Assembly: GCA_016716705.1 (NCBI GenBank)
Contig: JADJVF010000031.1
Location: 1 to 38,534, forward strand
DNA: 38,534 nt
Reading direction: 5' to 3'
DNA from: Holophagales bacterium
GTDB lineage: Bacteria; Acidobacteriota; Thermoanaerobaculia; UBA5066
Below the pieces are notes generated by a model that saw only the letters and a list, made by a program, of their open reading frames with translations, searched no databases and was not told the origin of the DNA. Position numbers and translations under genes: made by a program. Shown in pieces: positions 25,329 to 34,380 of the stretch. Position 1 is the first letter of the stretch. Every line of letters starts with the position of its first letter.

Positions 25329-25378
25329 CCGGAAGATTCACGCGGCCGGCGGAAACGCCGGCCGCAGCGCTCTTCCGG
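25329..25378. terminator. Nested inverted repeats between convergent genes (bidirectional terminator candidate)
   Basis: An inner perfect 10-bp stem GCGGCCGGCG / CGCCGGCCGC closes a GAAA tetraloop (25342-25365). It is flanked by an outer 8-bp perfect pair CCGGAAGA / TCTTCCGG (25329-25336 and 25371-25378). It sits between the stops of tricorn copy 2 (plus) and the YecH-like gene (minus). No T-run is present, so its strength as an intrinsic terminator is uncertain, but position and symmetry fit a terminator serving both strands. Confidence 0.6.
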
Positions 25379-25406
25379 GCCTGGAATCGCCCTCGAACCG
25401 GACGCG

Positions 25407-25697
25407 TCAGTGCCCGGAGCAGCCCGGGACGTGACCGAGCGAGGCCACGTCGCCCTCGAGCGTCATCTTTCCCTTCGAGGAAAGGAACGCGAGGAGGCCC
25501 TCGAAGTCGAACCGGTCGCCGTGGCAATTTCCGTAGATCGCCTCCGGGCCGAAGGCCGCGCTCGCCGCGCTCTTCAGGTCGGCCACGGGAAGCCGGCCGC
25601 CGCGGTCCGCGAGAATCGAGAGGACCTCGTGGCCGAAGACGAAGCCGTCGCCCTCATGGGAGTGATCGTGGTCATGGTCGTGGGCGTGCATCGTCAT
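25407..25697 (-). CDS. YecH-like (DUF2492) small protein with His-rich N-terminus
   Basis: 96 residues from ATG 25697. A longer in-frame start at 25748 would add an uncharacteristic leader, and ATG 25691 is also possible. The body resembles E. coli YecH, a putative metal-binding protein: FGHEVLSILADRGGRLPVADL, then AAFGPEAIYGNCHGDRFDF, LLAFLSSKGKM and a C-terminal PGCSGH. The Cys and His positions (GNCHGD, GCSGH) suit metal binding. It has gained an N-terminal His/Asp run (HAHDHDHDHSH) that E. coli YecH lacks and that looks like a metal-collecting tail. It is the last gene of the minus-strand series and faces tricorn copy 2. No function is established for the family. Confidence 0.78.
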   Translation of the reverse strand: MTMHAHDHDHDHSHEGDGFVFGHEVLSILADRGGRLPVADLKSAASAAFGPEAIYGNCHGDRFDFEGLLAFLSSKGKMTLEGDVASLGHVPGCSGH

Positions 25698-25770
25698 GGC
25701 CCGAACCGTAGCACGTGGCTGGGGCCGGACCGGTATGACGGATGTCATCCCGGTCGGCGACTCGCCCGGC

Positions 25771-26881
25771 TCAGCGCGGGAGCGCCGGCGGAAGTCCCCT
25801 GTCCGTCAGGAGATAGACGGCGAAGGTCCCGAGCCAGTGGCTCCCCTCGTAGTGCTCGGAGGCGACGCTCGGGAGGCTTGCATTCGCGTGGGCATCGGCG
25901 GTCGCCCGGAGCGTCCGAACGCGGGCGTCGCCCTTCGGCAGTCCCGCAGCGATCCCTCGGAGCATCCAGGCGCGGGAGAGGTTGAGGCCATCGAGGTGGA
26001 TGAGCTTGCCGTCGGTGCGATCGGTGACGACGCCGGGGGACGAGCCACTTCGTGGAGCCGTTCTTCGGGAGCTCCGGAAGAAATTTCGAGAGCCACGCGG
26101 CGAAGCGGCCGGGCGGCAGCACCCGGCGCATCAGGTCGGCCTCGGCGATGCACGGCGACAGGAAGTCCTGGCCGGACGGCTCGTAGCCGATCGGGCAGCC
26201 CTCGTCCTTGCCGTAGAGCTCGACGACCCGGCGGGCGAGGAGCTCCAGCTTCGCCGATTCGCCGGCGCCGCGCGCCCAGTCGAGGACGAGGCCGAAGGCG
26301 AACGCCGTCTGCGGGTGCTCGCCCTCGCGGATCGGGTAGGCGAGCTTCGGAACCCAGGCGAAGAGCATCTCCGCGCTCTTAGCCTCCAGGGGCGCCAGCG
26401 ACTTCGACCACGCCCGCGCCTCGGGGTCGTCCCACTCGCGCAGCTCGGTGGCGAGCGCCAGGAGCCAGGCGAGGCCGTAGGGCCTCTCGAAGCCGACGCG
26501 ACCCGGCGCGGAGAGGTAGGCGACCTCTCCCGCGACGTTCGCCTCGGTGAGGCTCTTCGCGAGCGCCGCGCGCGCCTCGGCCGCGAAGGGCGCCGCCGGG
26601 TGGAGCCGCGCGAGGCGAGCGAGGAGCCAGTGCCCGTGGACGGAGGAGTGCCAGTCGAAGCAGCCGTAGAACGCCGGCGTCAGCTCGCGCGGGGGCTTCG
26701 CGTCGGCGTCGGCGTTCATCACGTGGGCGATCTTGTTCGGGTACTCCCGGTGGACGCAGTCGAGCGCGAGGCGCGCGAAGCGGCCGGCCGCCGCCTCGTC
26801 GAGGCGGTCCGGCCCGGCGGCGTCAGCGGGGACGGCAAGGGAAAGAGAGAGGAGGAGCGGGAGAGCCAGCGCGCGGACCAT
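25771..26881 (-). CDS. DUF2891 family protein with signal peptide (one frame break)
   Basis: About 370 residues. ATG 26881 opens a signal peptide (MVRALALPLLLSLSLAVPAD). The body matches the DUF2891 family: RFARLALDCVHREYPNKIAH near the N-terminus, YGCFDWHSSVHGHWLLARL, and FERPYGLAWLLALATEL. The frame breaks at a run of five Gs (26035-26039) after STKWL. The rest (VVTDRTDGKLIHLDGLNLSR, then EHYEGSHWLGTFAVYLL) continues in another frame to the TGA at 25771. The total is 3n+1, consistent with one extra base. Since both sides retain family motifs, a homopolymer error is likely. The fold of this family is thought to be an alpha/alpha barrel, and its function is unknown. No partner in the window explains it. 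Confidence 0.8.
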
Positions 26882-26932
26882 CACCTTCGATTGTAGGTGG
26901 GCCCGAGGCCGCCGCATCCGCTCCCCTTTCCG

Positions 26933-27356
26933 CTACGGGTTCACCGGGACGAAGACGAGGCGCGGGTCGACCTTGAATTCCCTCCCGCCGCAGGTTCCGA
27001 AGATGTTGTAGTCGACCGTGACCGGTTCCCTCACCTCGGGGCCGACGAGAGTGCACTCACCCCCTCTGCAGGCCGGCTCCGGGACTCTGGGTTCGGGCCT
27101 TTTCCAGGTGATCTTCAGCTCCTCGCAGCAGACCGCGATGACGAGCTTCTGCCCCGTTCGCACGACCGCCCTGTCGGGAGTGACGACGGCCCCGCCGCGC
27201 CCGTCGGCCTTCACCTGGACGACGACTTCCTGCGCCAGCGGCGGCCCCTGCCCGCTCGCGCGGGCCGGCTTCGTCCCCGACGTGGCGCACGCACGCCGTC
27301 GCTGCGGCTGCGAGAGGGCGAGGGCGAGGGGGCGTGCAAACGTGTCGGTCTCTCAT
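26933..27356 (-). CDS. Small putative lipoprotein, unknown function (frame break at a GCAC tandem repeat)
   Basis: I do not recognise a family. ATG 27356 has an excellent ribosome site (AAGGAG, 7-8 bases upstream). It opens MRDRHVCTPPRPRPLAAAATAC, a possible lipobox ending at Cys22. Two copies of GCAC (27287-27294) then shift the frame. Removing one copy joins it smoothly to ATSGTKPARASGQGPPLAQE and on to the stop at 26933, giving about 139 residues. The downstream part reads VVVQVKADGRGGAVVTPDRA, then VCCEELKITWKRPEPRVPEP, and several Cys (CC, CRGGEC, GTCGG) that could form disulfides. Without the repeat correction, a GTG at 27214 would give a 93-residue cytoplasmic protein. It lies 62 bases after kinase 1, in the same operon-like run. 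Confidence 0.6.
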
Positions 27357-27418
27357 GTGACGTCTCCTTCTTCCTCTGCTGTCCGTTTCGGCGTCCTTCG
27401 GGCTCTCGCTCCGAACGT

Positions 27419-30017
27419 TCATCGAGCTGGCTTCTCGCGGTATTCGGTGGAGGCGCGGACGGCGCGCAGCTCCGGGTCCGCCTCGACCTGCCATACCGGT
27501 GCCCCGCGCCGCTCGGCCGGCCAAGCAGGTCGGCCGACTCGCGAATCCGGCCGGAGGCAGCCTCGCAGACGGCCGCCTGGTACAGGACGTCGGGGTTCTC
27601 CGGGCTCCCGCGAGCGCCGCCGCGATATGCGGCGCGGCTTGTGCCGGCCGGCCCGTCTTCGCGTACGAGCTCGCGAGGGCGAGGTGGGCGTCGACGTCCC
27701 TCGGGTTGACACGCAGGTCCTCGCTCGCGGCCCCGATCGCCCGGCCATAGGCCTCCGCTGCCCGGTCGCGGTCCGACGGCGACCAGCGCCGGGCGTCGCC
27801 GAGGTTCACCCAGAGCGTGGAGAACCCCGGCGAGAGGGCAACGGCCTTCTCGTACCCGGCCACCGCCTCGTCGAACCGCCCCCGGTAGTACTCGACCGTT
27901 CCGAGCGCCGAGAGGGCTTCCGCGGTCGGCTCGACGACGACGCTCCGGCGGAGGACACCGGCCGCCTCCTCGAGGCTTCCCGCGAGGACGAGCGCGGACC
28001 CGAAGTTCACGAGCGCGCGCGCGTTCTCGGGGGCCAGCTCCACGGCTCGGCGGAAGGCCGCCACGGCCTCTCCGACGCGCCCCGACGAGACGAGGACGGT
28101 TCCGAGCTTGTTGTGAACCACCCAGTAGGAGGGCTCACCGCGAGGGCGCGCCGGGCCGCCTCTTCCGCCTCTCCGGGTTTGCCTGCGTAGAGCAGCGCGT
28201 CGGCGAGCCCGAGAAGCGCTTCGACGTCGGCGGGCTGCCGGGCAAGCACCTTCCGGAAAGCGTCCACCGCTCCCTCGGGATCGCCCGATACCGCGGCGAG
28301 CCGCCCCATCGTCTGCTGAACTTCGGGTAAGAGAGCTGTCGATCCGCTCCGCCTTCAGGCATTCCTCGCGCGCGCGGTCCGCCCAGGCAGGTTCGCGCGT
28401 GAGGAGCCTCTTCGCGAGGTAGGCCCGCGCGAGAGCGGCGTGAACCGGCGCCCACTGCGCCTCCTCGGTGGAGAGCTTTTCGAGCAGCGTGATCGCGGCG
28501 TCGACCGACGCGGCGTCCTGGTACTTCTGAAGGTGCCCGAGCGCGGAGAGATACCTCTCCTGCACACCCTCTCCCTTTGGACCCGAGGGAGCGGACCCGG
28601 TCGCCGCCGCCAGGCCGAGAGCCGAGCCGACACCTGCGGCCACCCGGTCCTGCAACGCGAAGAGGTCGGCCGCGGGGCCCGTCTGCGTGTCGCCCCCGAG
28701 CGGAGCCCCCCCGGACCCCGCGACGACGAGCCAGCTCACGCGGACGAGCTCTCCCGCACGCTGGACGGAGCCCCTCAGGACGAGCGTCGCCCCGAGCTGG
28801 CTCACGAGCCGGGCCCCGTCGGCGTCGTCACGGAACGCCGCCGTGACGAGCGGGGTGAGGACCTGAACCCCCGGGGCGCGGGCGAGCTGGGCCGACACCG
28901 TCTCGGCGAGGCCGTCCGCGACGAGCGGGCCGTCCGCCCTGCCGGTCAGGTCCCGGAACGGGAGGACCGCGAGGACCTTCGCGTCCGGGGCCGAGCGTTC
29001 CGCCACCGGCCTCCCACGCCCCCGATAGGCGATGGTGACCGCGGCGACCGCCAGCGCGGCGACAGCGAGGAGCGCCAGGGCCCAGAGGGCCGCTTGCCGA
29101 AACGTGCGGCGCTGATGGGGCCGGCCGGAGCCGTGAAGGGCTTTCGTCTCCGCGGCCGCCGAACGCCCCGAGAGGATCCCCTCGATCTCGGCTGCGACGA
29201 GCCCGGCGTCGGCGGGCCGGCGGGCCGTTTCCTTGTGGAGGCAGCTCTGGAGCAGGAGCCGGGCGCCGGCCGGGGTGTCGTCCGGGAGGGCTTCCCAGTC
29301 GGGCTCGCGGACGAGGATCGAGGCGAGGACGTCCGAGATCGAGCTTCCCGAGAACGCCTGCCGGCCGGTGAGGAGCTCGAAGAGGACGCAGCCGAACGAC
29401 CAGAGGTCGGTTCTCGGATCGAGCGTGAGCCCGCGCGCCTGCTCGGGGCTCATGTACGCCGCGGTCCCGACGACGAGCCCCTCGTGCGTGTCGGCCGCCG
29501 AGATGCCGTCGGGCGGCGCCGCGGGAGAGCTCTCCCCTTCGAGCGCCTTCGCGAGCCCGAAATCGAGGAGCTTCACCCGCCCGTCGGGCGTCACCTTGAC
29601 GTTCGCGGGCTTCAGGTCGCGGTGGATGATCCCCCCGGCGTGGGCCGCCTCCAGGGCGACGGCCATCTGGCGCGCGGTCTCGAGCGCCTCCCGCACGGGC
29701 GGCCGTCCGCGCCGGATCCTCTCGGCCAGCGTCTCTCCCGGGACGTACTCGAGGACGAGGAAGCGCGTCGGACCGTCCTCGTCGAACTCGTAGAGCGCTG
29801 CGATGTTCGGGTGGTTCAGCTGTGCGAGGAGATGCGCCTCGCGTCCGAAACGGGCGACCGTCTGCAGGTCGGCCGCGACTCCCGTCGAGAGGACCTTGAG
29901 AGCGACTTCCCGCCCGATCCTCGTGTCGCGTGCGAGGTACACCTCGCCCATTCCCCCCGCGCCCAGCGGGACGACGATCTCGAAAGGACCCAGGCGGGAC
30001 CCTGAAGGGTGCGACAT
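27419..30017 (-). CDS. Membrane Ser/Thr protein kinase with TolB-like and TPR ectodomain (several frame breaks)
   Basis: Hanks-type kinase domain (about 10-285): Gly loop LGAGGMGEV, Lys41 in VALKVL, IIHRDLKPANV with Asp134, DFG at 152-154, TAAYMSPEQ. A single membrane helix at about 308-331 (ALWALALLAVAALAVAAV) follows. Beyond it lies a TolB/CadC-type alpha/beta domain (KVLAVLPFRDLTGRADG), then TPRs to the end (QVEADPELRAVRASTEYREK). This layout is common in Acidobacteriota. Four frame switches disturb the TPR part at about 28324-28332, 28129-28134, 27600-27606 and 27508-27522. Conserved TPR sequence continues in another frame each time (for example LPEVQQTMGRLAAVSGDPEG and PENPDVLYQAAVCEAASGRI). 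The true stop is therefore taken as TGA 27419. The kinase domain is intact. It lies 54 bases after kinase 2. Confidence 0.85.
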
Positions 30018-30071
30018 GATCGGGTCACACGATTATCCACGCCCGTCGGCCGCGGGTCCCGCCGAGCCGAT

Positions 30072-31916
30072 TCAGTCCGGGTGGGCGAGTATCCGGATGC
30101 GGAGCTTCGCAGCCTTCGGGAAGTCGAGGGTCCGCATCTTCACGGAGACGCGGTTCGTGTCGCTCGCTTCGGTCCCGTTCAGCGTGCGCTCCTGGACCCC
30201 GGAGCCGATCTCACGGCCGTCGCCGTCCAGAATCGCGACGCGGTACGTGCACTTCCAGTCGTCGTCGTCGCGGTTCGAGTAGGCGAACTTCAGCGTCAGG
30301 CTCGTCGTCTCGCCCGGCTTGCTCTCGGCCTTCCGGACCTCGTCCGGTTTCGGCCAGCCCGTCACCTCGACGGACTCGATCGTGATGAACCGGTCCTCGA
30401 TCCCGACGGGAATCGACTCCTTCGTCCGGAACGGGACGACGCGCTCGAGGCGCGCAGCAGCCTGCCCGGAGCCCGCGGGCTCCGCCGGCCGCTGCGGCTC
30501 CGCGGTGGGAGGAACGGGGACGGGGTGAGGCGCGGAGGTCGGGGATGCGGGGGAGGAGCCAGTCGGGGCGCTCCGCTCGGGAACCGGCGTCGGCCGCGGA
30601 GCCCCCGTCGGCGCCACGGCGGGCGGCATCGTCGGCACCCCCAGCTCCTCGATCGTCACCCGCGACGAGCCGTCGTCCGGGGTCGAAGCGTCTCCTGCCG
30701 GCGTCCCTACGGCAGGGATCCCACCGGTTCCCACCGCCTCCGGAGACGGTGTCGGGACCGCATCGACCGGCGCCGGAGTCGGAAGGACCGTCCCGCTCGC
30801 GGGAGGCTCCGCCGGCGTTCGCTTGGGCCCGAAGAGCATCCAGCCCACACCCGACGCCACGCCGATGAAGAGGAGCGCCACGACGACCACCGCCACCACG
30901 ACCGCGTTCGTCGAAGGGCCGGAGGGAGGCCTGCGCCGCGCCGTGACCGCCGTCGGCGGGGCGGGAAGAGTCAGGTGCGCCGGCCGGAAGGTGGGCGGCG
31001 GAGTCCCGGGGGGGAGCGTCGCCGCGGTGTCGGCGACCCAGGTCTGGTCGGGAGGCCGCGCGGCCCGGACCGCCGTGGAGGGCCTCAGCGGCATCGAGGT
31101 GCCGAGAGCGGCGGCAAGCGCCTCGACCATCTGGCGGCAGGTTCCGAAACGCTCCTGCGGCTGCTTGGAAAGCGCTTTCGCGAGGACGGCATCGACCTCC
31201 GGAGGAAGGTCCGGGACGAAGGACGACGGCGGCGGCGGCGCCTCCCGCAGGTGCTTGTCGAGGATGGCGAACGGGGACTCGCTCCGGAAGGGAGTCCGCC
31301 CGGTGAGGAGCTCGAACGCCACGATGCCGAGGGCGTACTGGTCGGCCCGGGCGTCCACCGGCCTGCCGACCGCCTGTTCGGGGGCCATGTAGGCCGGCGT
31401 GCCGACGACCATTCCGGCGACCGTCAGCTCGGAGGAGACCGCCGTGTTCTTGGCGAGGCCGAAGTCGGCGAGGAGGAGGCTCCCCGAAGCGTCGACGAGG
31501 ACGTTCGACGGCTTCACGTCGCGGTGGAGGACGCCCCGCCCATGCGCGTGGTCGAGGGCGGCGGCGATGGCGGCGAGCGCCTCCACCGCCTCGTCGGCCG
31601 GCATCGGGCCCGAGATCCGCTCCTTCAGGCTCCCGCCCGGCAGGAGCGGCATGACGAGGTAGGTGACGCCCGTCTCCGTCCCGAAGTCGTAGATCGGGAG
31701 GATGCGGGGGTGCTCGAGCTGGGCGGCGAGGCGCGCCTCGCGGATGAAGCGCTCGCGGAACTCGGCCTCCCCGGCGATCTCGTCGCGAACGACCTTCACC
31801 GCGACGCTCCGGTGGAGCCCTTCGTCGAACGCCTCCCAGACCTCCGCCATTCCGCCCGCGCCGATCTTTCGCGAGAGGACGTAGCGCCCCAGCTTGCGGC
31901 CCGCCTCGACCGTCAT
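30072..31916 (-). CDS. Membrane Ser/Thr protein kinase with Pro-rich stalk and beta-rich C-terminal domain
   Basis: 614 residues from ATG 31916, overlapping the upstream gene's TGA as ATGA, which argues for this start. The kinase domain (about 10-275) is complete: IGAGGMAEV, Lys41, LHRDVKPSNV with Asp133, DFG 151-153, GTPAYMAPEQ. A membrane helix at about 337-362 (NAVVVAVVVVALLFIGVASG) is followed by a stalk of about 130 residues rich in Pro, Thr and Ala. The C-terminal domain (about 500-614) has alternating beta-like strands (FITIESVEVTGWPKP, SLTLKFAYSNRDDDDWKCTY, RVSVKMRTLDFPKA). It should lie outside the cytoplasm and is probably a sensor or ligand-binding beta-sandwich. I do not recognise it as a named family. 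Coupling to the cysteine-cluster gene suggests a shared signal. Confidence 0.9.
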   Translation of the reverse strand: MTVEAGRKLGRYVLSRKIGAGGMAEVWEAFDEGLHRSVAVKVVRDEIAGEAEFRERFIREARLAAQLEHPRILPIYDFGTETGVTYLVMPLLPGGSLKERISGPMPADEAVEALAAIAAALDHAHGRGVLHRDVKPSNVLVDASGSLLLADFGLAKNTAVSSELTVAGMVVGTPAYMAPEQAVGRPVDARADQYALGIVAFELLTGRTPFRSESPFAILDKHLREAPPPPSSFVPDLPPEVDAVLAKALSKQPQERFGTCRQMVEALAAALGTSMPLRPSTAVRAARPPDQTWVADTAATLPPGTPPPTFRPAHLTLPAPPTAVTARRRPPSGPSTNAVVVAVVVVALLFIGVASGVGWMLFGPKRTPAEPPASGTVLPTPAPVDAVPTPSPEAVGTGGIPAVGTPAGDASTPDDGSSRVTIEELGVPTMPPAVAPTGAPRPTPVPERSAPTGSSPASPTSAPHPVPVPPTAEPQRPAEPAGSGQAAARLERVVPFRTKESIPVGIEDRFITIESVEVTGWPKPDEVRKAESKPGETTSLTLKFAYSNRDDDDWKCTYRVAILDGDGREIGSGVQERTLNGTEASDTNRVSVKMRTLDFPKAAKLRIRILAHPD

Positions 31917-32674
31917 TGCCCGAATCCCTCTCCCCTGCGGTCGCGCGAGAAGCGAGCGAAGACCTTCTGAAGGACCTCGGGCCCTGGGCGAGGCGTCCCG
32001 GGGTCGGGGTTCCTGGCGGCCCAGACGGGAGCCATGACGAGGGGCACGCAGGTCGCCGGGTCGGAGTTCGGGATGCCGTTCTCCTCGCGCGCGACCGCGG
32101 CCCACACTCGCGTGGGGAGCGGGACCGTGTCGATCGTCTCGGGGGTCGGTGCGGCACAGAAGGCGGGGGGCGACGTGACGAGGTACTCCCGGCAGGCGAT
32201 GGGCCGGTCGTGGTAGATCGAGCAGCTCTCGTCCTCGAGGAACGGACAGGGGATGCCGAGACGGAAATAGTCCATGCCGAGATGGACCGCCTCGCTGGCC
32301 AGCCGCCCGGTCCGTCCCATGAGCGACGGCAGGAGTCCGCTCGCCTCGACCCGGCGGAGAGCTTCGGCGAACCGCTCCCTCACGACCGACCGCCTCGGCT
32401 CGGGAAGCTCCTCGATGAGCTTCGCGAGCTGCCGGGCCTCCGAGTGGGCAAGGGGGACGAGCTGCCGGCAGCAGGCCCCGCACCCCTTACTGCAGGAGAC
32501 GGGCTTCCCCGCGGCAACGGACATCTCGGCCCCATAGGCGACGAAGGCGTCCGCCGTCGTCCGGAGCGCCGGCAGGAGGCGCTCCATGGGCACCGCTCCC
32601 ATCGGGACGACCATCTCGACGTGGACGGTGCCCCCGGGGAGACCCAGATCCACCGTCAGCCGGCGGGATTCCAC
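31913..32674 (-). CDS. YkgJ-type CxxxCxxCC cysteine-cluster protein
   Basis: 253 residues from GTG 32674, chosen for GAGGAA 7 bases upstream; a TTG at 32710 would extend it by 12 residues. The YkgJ/PF03692 signature is clear: CSKGCGACCRQL (Cys61, 65, 68, 69). Later come CPFLEDESCSIYHDRPIACR, with three more Cys, then CAAP and a further Cys near the end. The family probably binds zinc or an iron-sulfur centre. Members are associated with oxidoreduction or chelation, but function is mostly unproven. No signal peptide is seen, so it is probably cytoplasmic. It sits 40 bases after the acyl-CoA ligase and overlaps kinase 2 by four bases (ATGA), an arrangement suggesting stoichiometric co-translation with the kinase. 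Confidence 0.88.
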   Translation of the reverse strand: MESRRLTVDLGLPGGTVHVEMVVPMGAVPMERLLPALRTTADAFVAYGAEMSVAAGKPVSCSKGCGACCRQLVPLAHSEARQLAKLIEELPEPRRSVVRERFAEALRRVEASGLLPSLMGRTGRLASEAVHLGMDYFRLGIPCPFLEDESCSIYHDRPIACREYLVTSPPAFCAAPTPETIDTVPLPTRVWAAVAREENGIPNSDPATCVPLVMAPVWAARNPDPGTPRPGPEVLQKVFARFSRDRRGEGFGQ

Positions 32675-32714
32675 GGTCGTTTCCTCATGCGGCTGAATTA
32701 GACCAGACAAGCCC

Positions 32715-34370
32715 CTACGAGGCGCGCCCCGCGTAAAGGAATCGCTTGATCTTCCGGGTCGGGGTCTTCTGGAACTCCTCCGGGACGATCTCGATCGTGG
32801 CGACCTGGCAGAAGGGCGGCAGCCGTCCGTTCAGCTTCTGCCGGTTCCGTTCCATCTCCTTCAGGATCGCCTCGTGCCCCACCTTCGCGGCGTCGGCGGC
32901 CTCCAGGTCGGGGTAGACGAGGGCGTGCAGGCGATGGTCCCGCTCGAGGACGAGCGACTCCGCGACGAACGGCAGGGCGTTCAGCCGGGCCTCGATCTCC
33001 TCGGGATAGACGTTCTGGCCCGTCGCGCCGAGGAACATCGTCTTCGACCGGCCGCGGAGCACCAGGAAGCCATCGGCGTCGAGGAGGCCGAGGTCTCCGG
33101 TCTTCAGCCAGCCGTTTTCGTCGAGGACCTCCCGGGTCGCTTCCGGGCTCTTGTAGTACCCCGCCATGACGTGCGGCCCGCGGACCCTCACCTCGCCCGC
33201 GGTCCGGGACGGATCGTCCGAGTCGACGACGAGCTCCATCCCGTCGACGACGCGGCCCACTCCCTGCGGCTTGTGTTCCCGCCAGCCGGCGTAGGTCAGG
33301 AGCGGCCCGCACTCGGTCATGCCGTAGCCGACCGTGACCGGGAAGCCGATCCGGAGGAGGAACTCCTCGACCACGGGGTTCAGGGCCGCCCCTCCGACGA
33401 CGACCTCGAGGACCCGTCCGCCGAAGGCGTCGATCAGCTTCTTCCGGAGGAGGGCGTCGATCCGTCGCCGCAGCGCCGGCACCTTCGTCAGGAGCCTCAC
33501 GGCCGGCTTCTCGAGGAACGGACGGACCCGCTTCGCGTAGATCTTCTCGAGGACCAGCGGAACCGTCAGGACGAGGCGCGGCTTCTCGGCGCCGAACGCC
33601 TTGAGGATGACCTGCGGAGAGGGGGTCTTGTCGAGAAAAGCGATCCGGCATCCGACCGAGACCGGGAAGAGGAACTCGAAGGCGCACCCGAAGGCGTGGG
33701 CGAGCGGGAGGAACGACACGAGGGCGTCCCCCGCCTCGAGCGGCATGTGCCTCTGGGCGAAGAGGACGTTCCGGTAGAGGCTCCGGTGCGGGAGCATGAC
33801 TCCCTTCGAGAAGCCCGTCGTCCCCGACGTATAGACGATGGATGCGAGGTCCTCGGAATCCGGGCGGGCCCAGGAGATCGCCTCGGGACGTGGGGCCGGG
33901 AGGGAGCGGGCGGCCTCGTCGGCCTTCCTGAGGGGCGCCGCCATCCCCTCGCGTCTCACGAAGAGGGGCGCGAAGTCCTTCGTCGAAAGGACCGCCTTCA
34001 CTCCCGGCATCTTTCCGGGATCGAGGTGCTCCAGGAACGCCCCGGTCGTCAGGAGGAGCGCCGCCTCGGAGTGGTTCAGGATGTGGTGGACGTCCTCGTC
34101 CCGGAAATCGGGGAGGATCGGCACCGCAACCGCCCCGAAAGAGAGGATTGCGAGGTAGGACGTCGCCCAGCCGGCGGAATTCCGGCCGAGGAGCCCCACT
34201 TTCGTCCCCGGCTTGACGTTCAGCTCGCGGAACGCCGCGTGGAGTCGCGCGACGCGGGCCGCGACCTCCCCGTAGGTGACCGTCGGACCCGGGAAGTCGG
34301 AAAAGGCAGGAAGGTCGAAGTTCCGGCGGACGGCGCTCTCGAGGAGCGATACCAGCGTCTCGGCTTCCAT
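32715..34370 (-). CDS. Long-chain acyl-CoA synthetase-like AMP-dependent ligase
   Basis: 551 residues. The ANL-superfamily signature is complete. The P-loop is YTSGTTGFSKG (about 180-190; Ser replaces the usual Pro). The A5 region is GYGMTECGPLLTY and the A7 region NGWLKTGDLGLLDADGFL. A8 is RGRSKTMFLGATGQNVYPEEIE. The A10 Lys is in KTPTRKIKRFLY at the end. The enzyme activates a fatty acid to acyl-AMP and then to a thioester, usually with CoA. NVYPEEIE and overall length fit the long-chain fatty acid ligases rather than an NRPS domain. It opens the minus-strand run and diverges from the ferritin-like gene. Nearby WS/DGAT could use its product. Chain-length specificity cannot be read from sequence. 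Confidence 0.92.
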   Translation of the reverse strand: MEAETLVSLLESAVRRNFDLPAFSDFPGPTVTYGEVAARVARLHAAFRELNVKPGTKVGLLGRNSAGWATSYLAILSFGAVAVPILPDFRDEDVHHILNHSEAALLLTTGAFLEHLDPGKMPGVKAVLSTKDFAPLFVRREGMAAPLRKADEAARSLPAPRPEAISWARPDSEDLASIVYTSGTTGFSKGVMLPHRSLYRNVLFAQRHMPLEAGDALVSFLPLAHAFGCAFEFLFPVSVGCRIAFLDKTPSPQVILKAFGAEKPRLVLTVPLVLEKIYAKRVRPFLEKPAVRLLTKVPALRRRIDALLRKKLIDAFGGRVLEVVVGGAALNPVVEEFLLRIGFPVTVGYGMTECGPLLTYAGWREHKPQGVGRVVDGMELVVDSDDPSRTAGEVRVRGPHVMAGYYKSPEATREVLDENGWLKTGDLGLLDADGFLVLRGRSKTMFLGATGQNVYPEEIEARLNALPFVAESLVLERDHRLHALVYPDLEAADAAKVGHEAILKEMERNRQKLNGRLPPFCQVATIEIVPEEFQKTPTRKIKRFLYAGRAS

Positions 34371-34380
34371 CGCGATCGAT

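Noticed and set aside
27419..28332. Programmed ribosomal frameshifting in kinase 1
   Set aside because: Four shifts in differing directions without slippery heptamers or a consistent signal fit sequence error better.
31917..32483. N-terminal extension of kinase 2 into the cysteine-cluster gene
   Set aside because: The extension has shadow composition, and the ATG at 31916 opens directly on the kinase domain with an ATGA junction.
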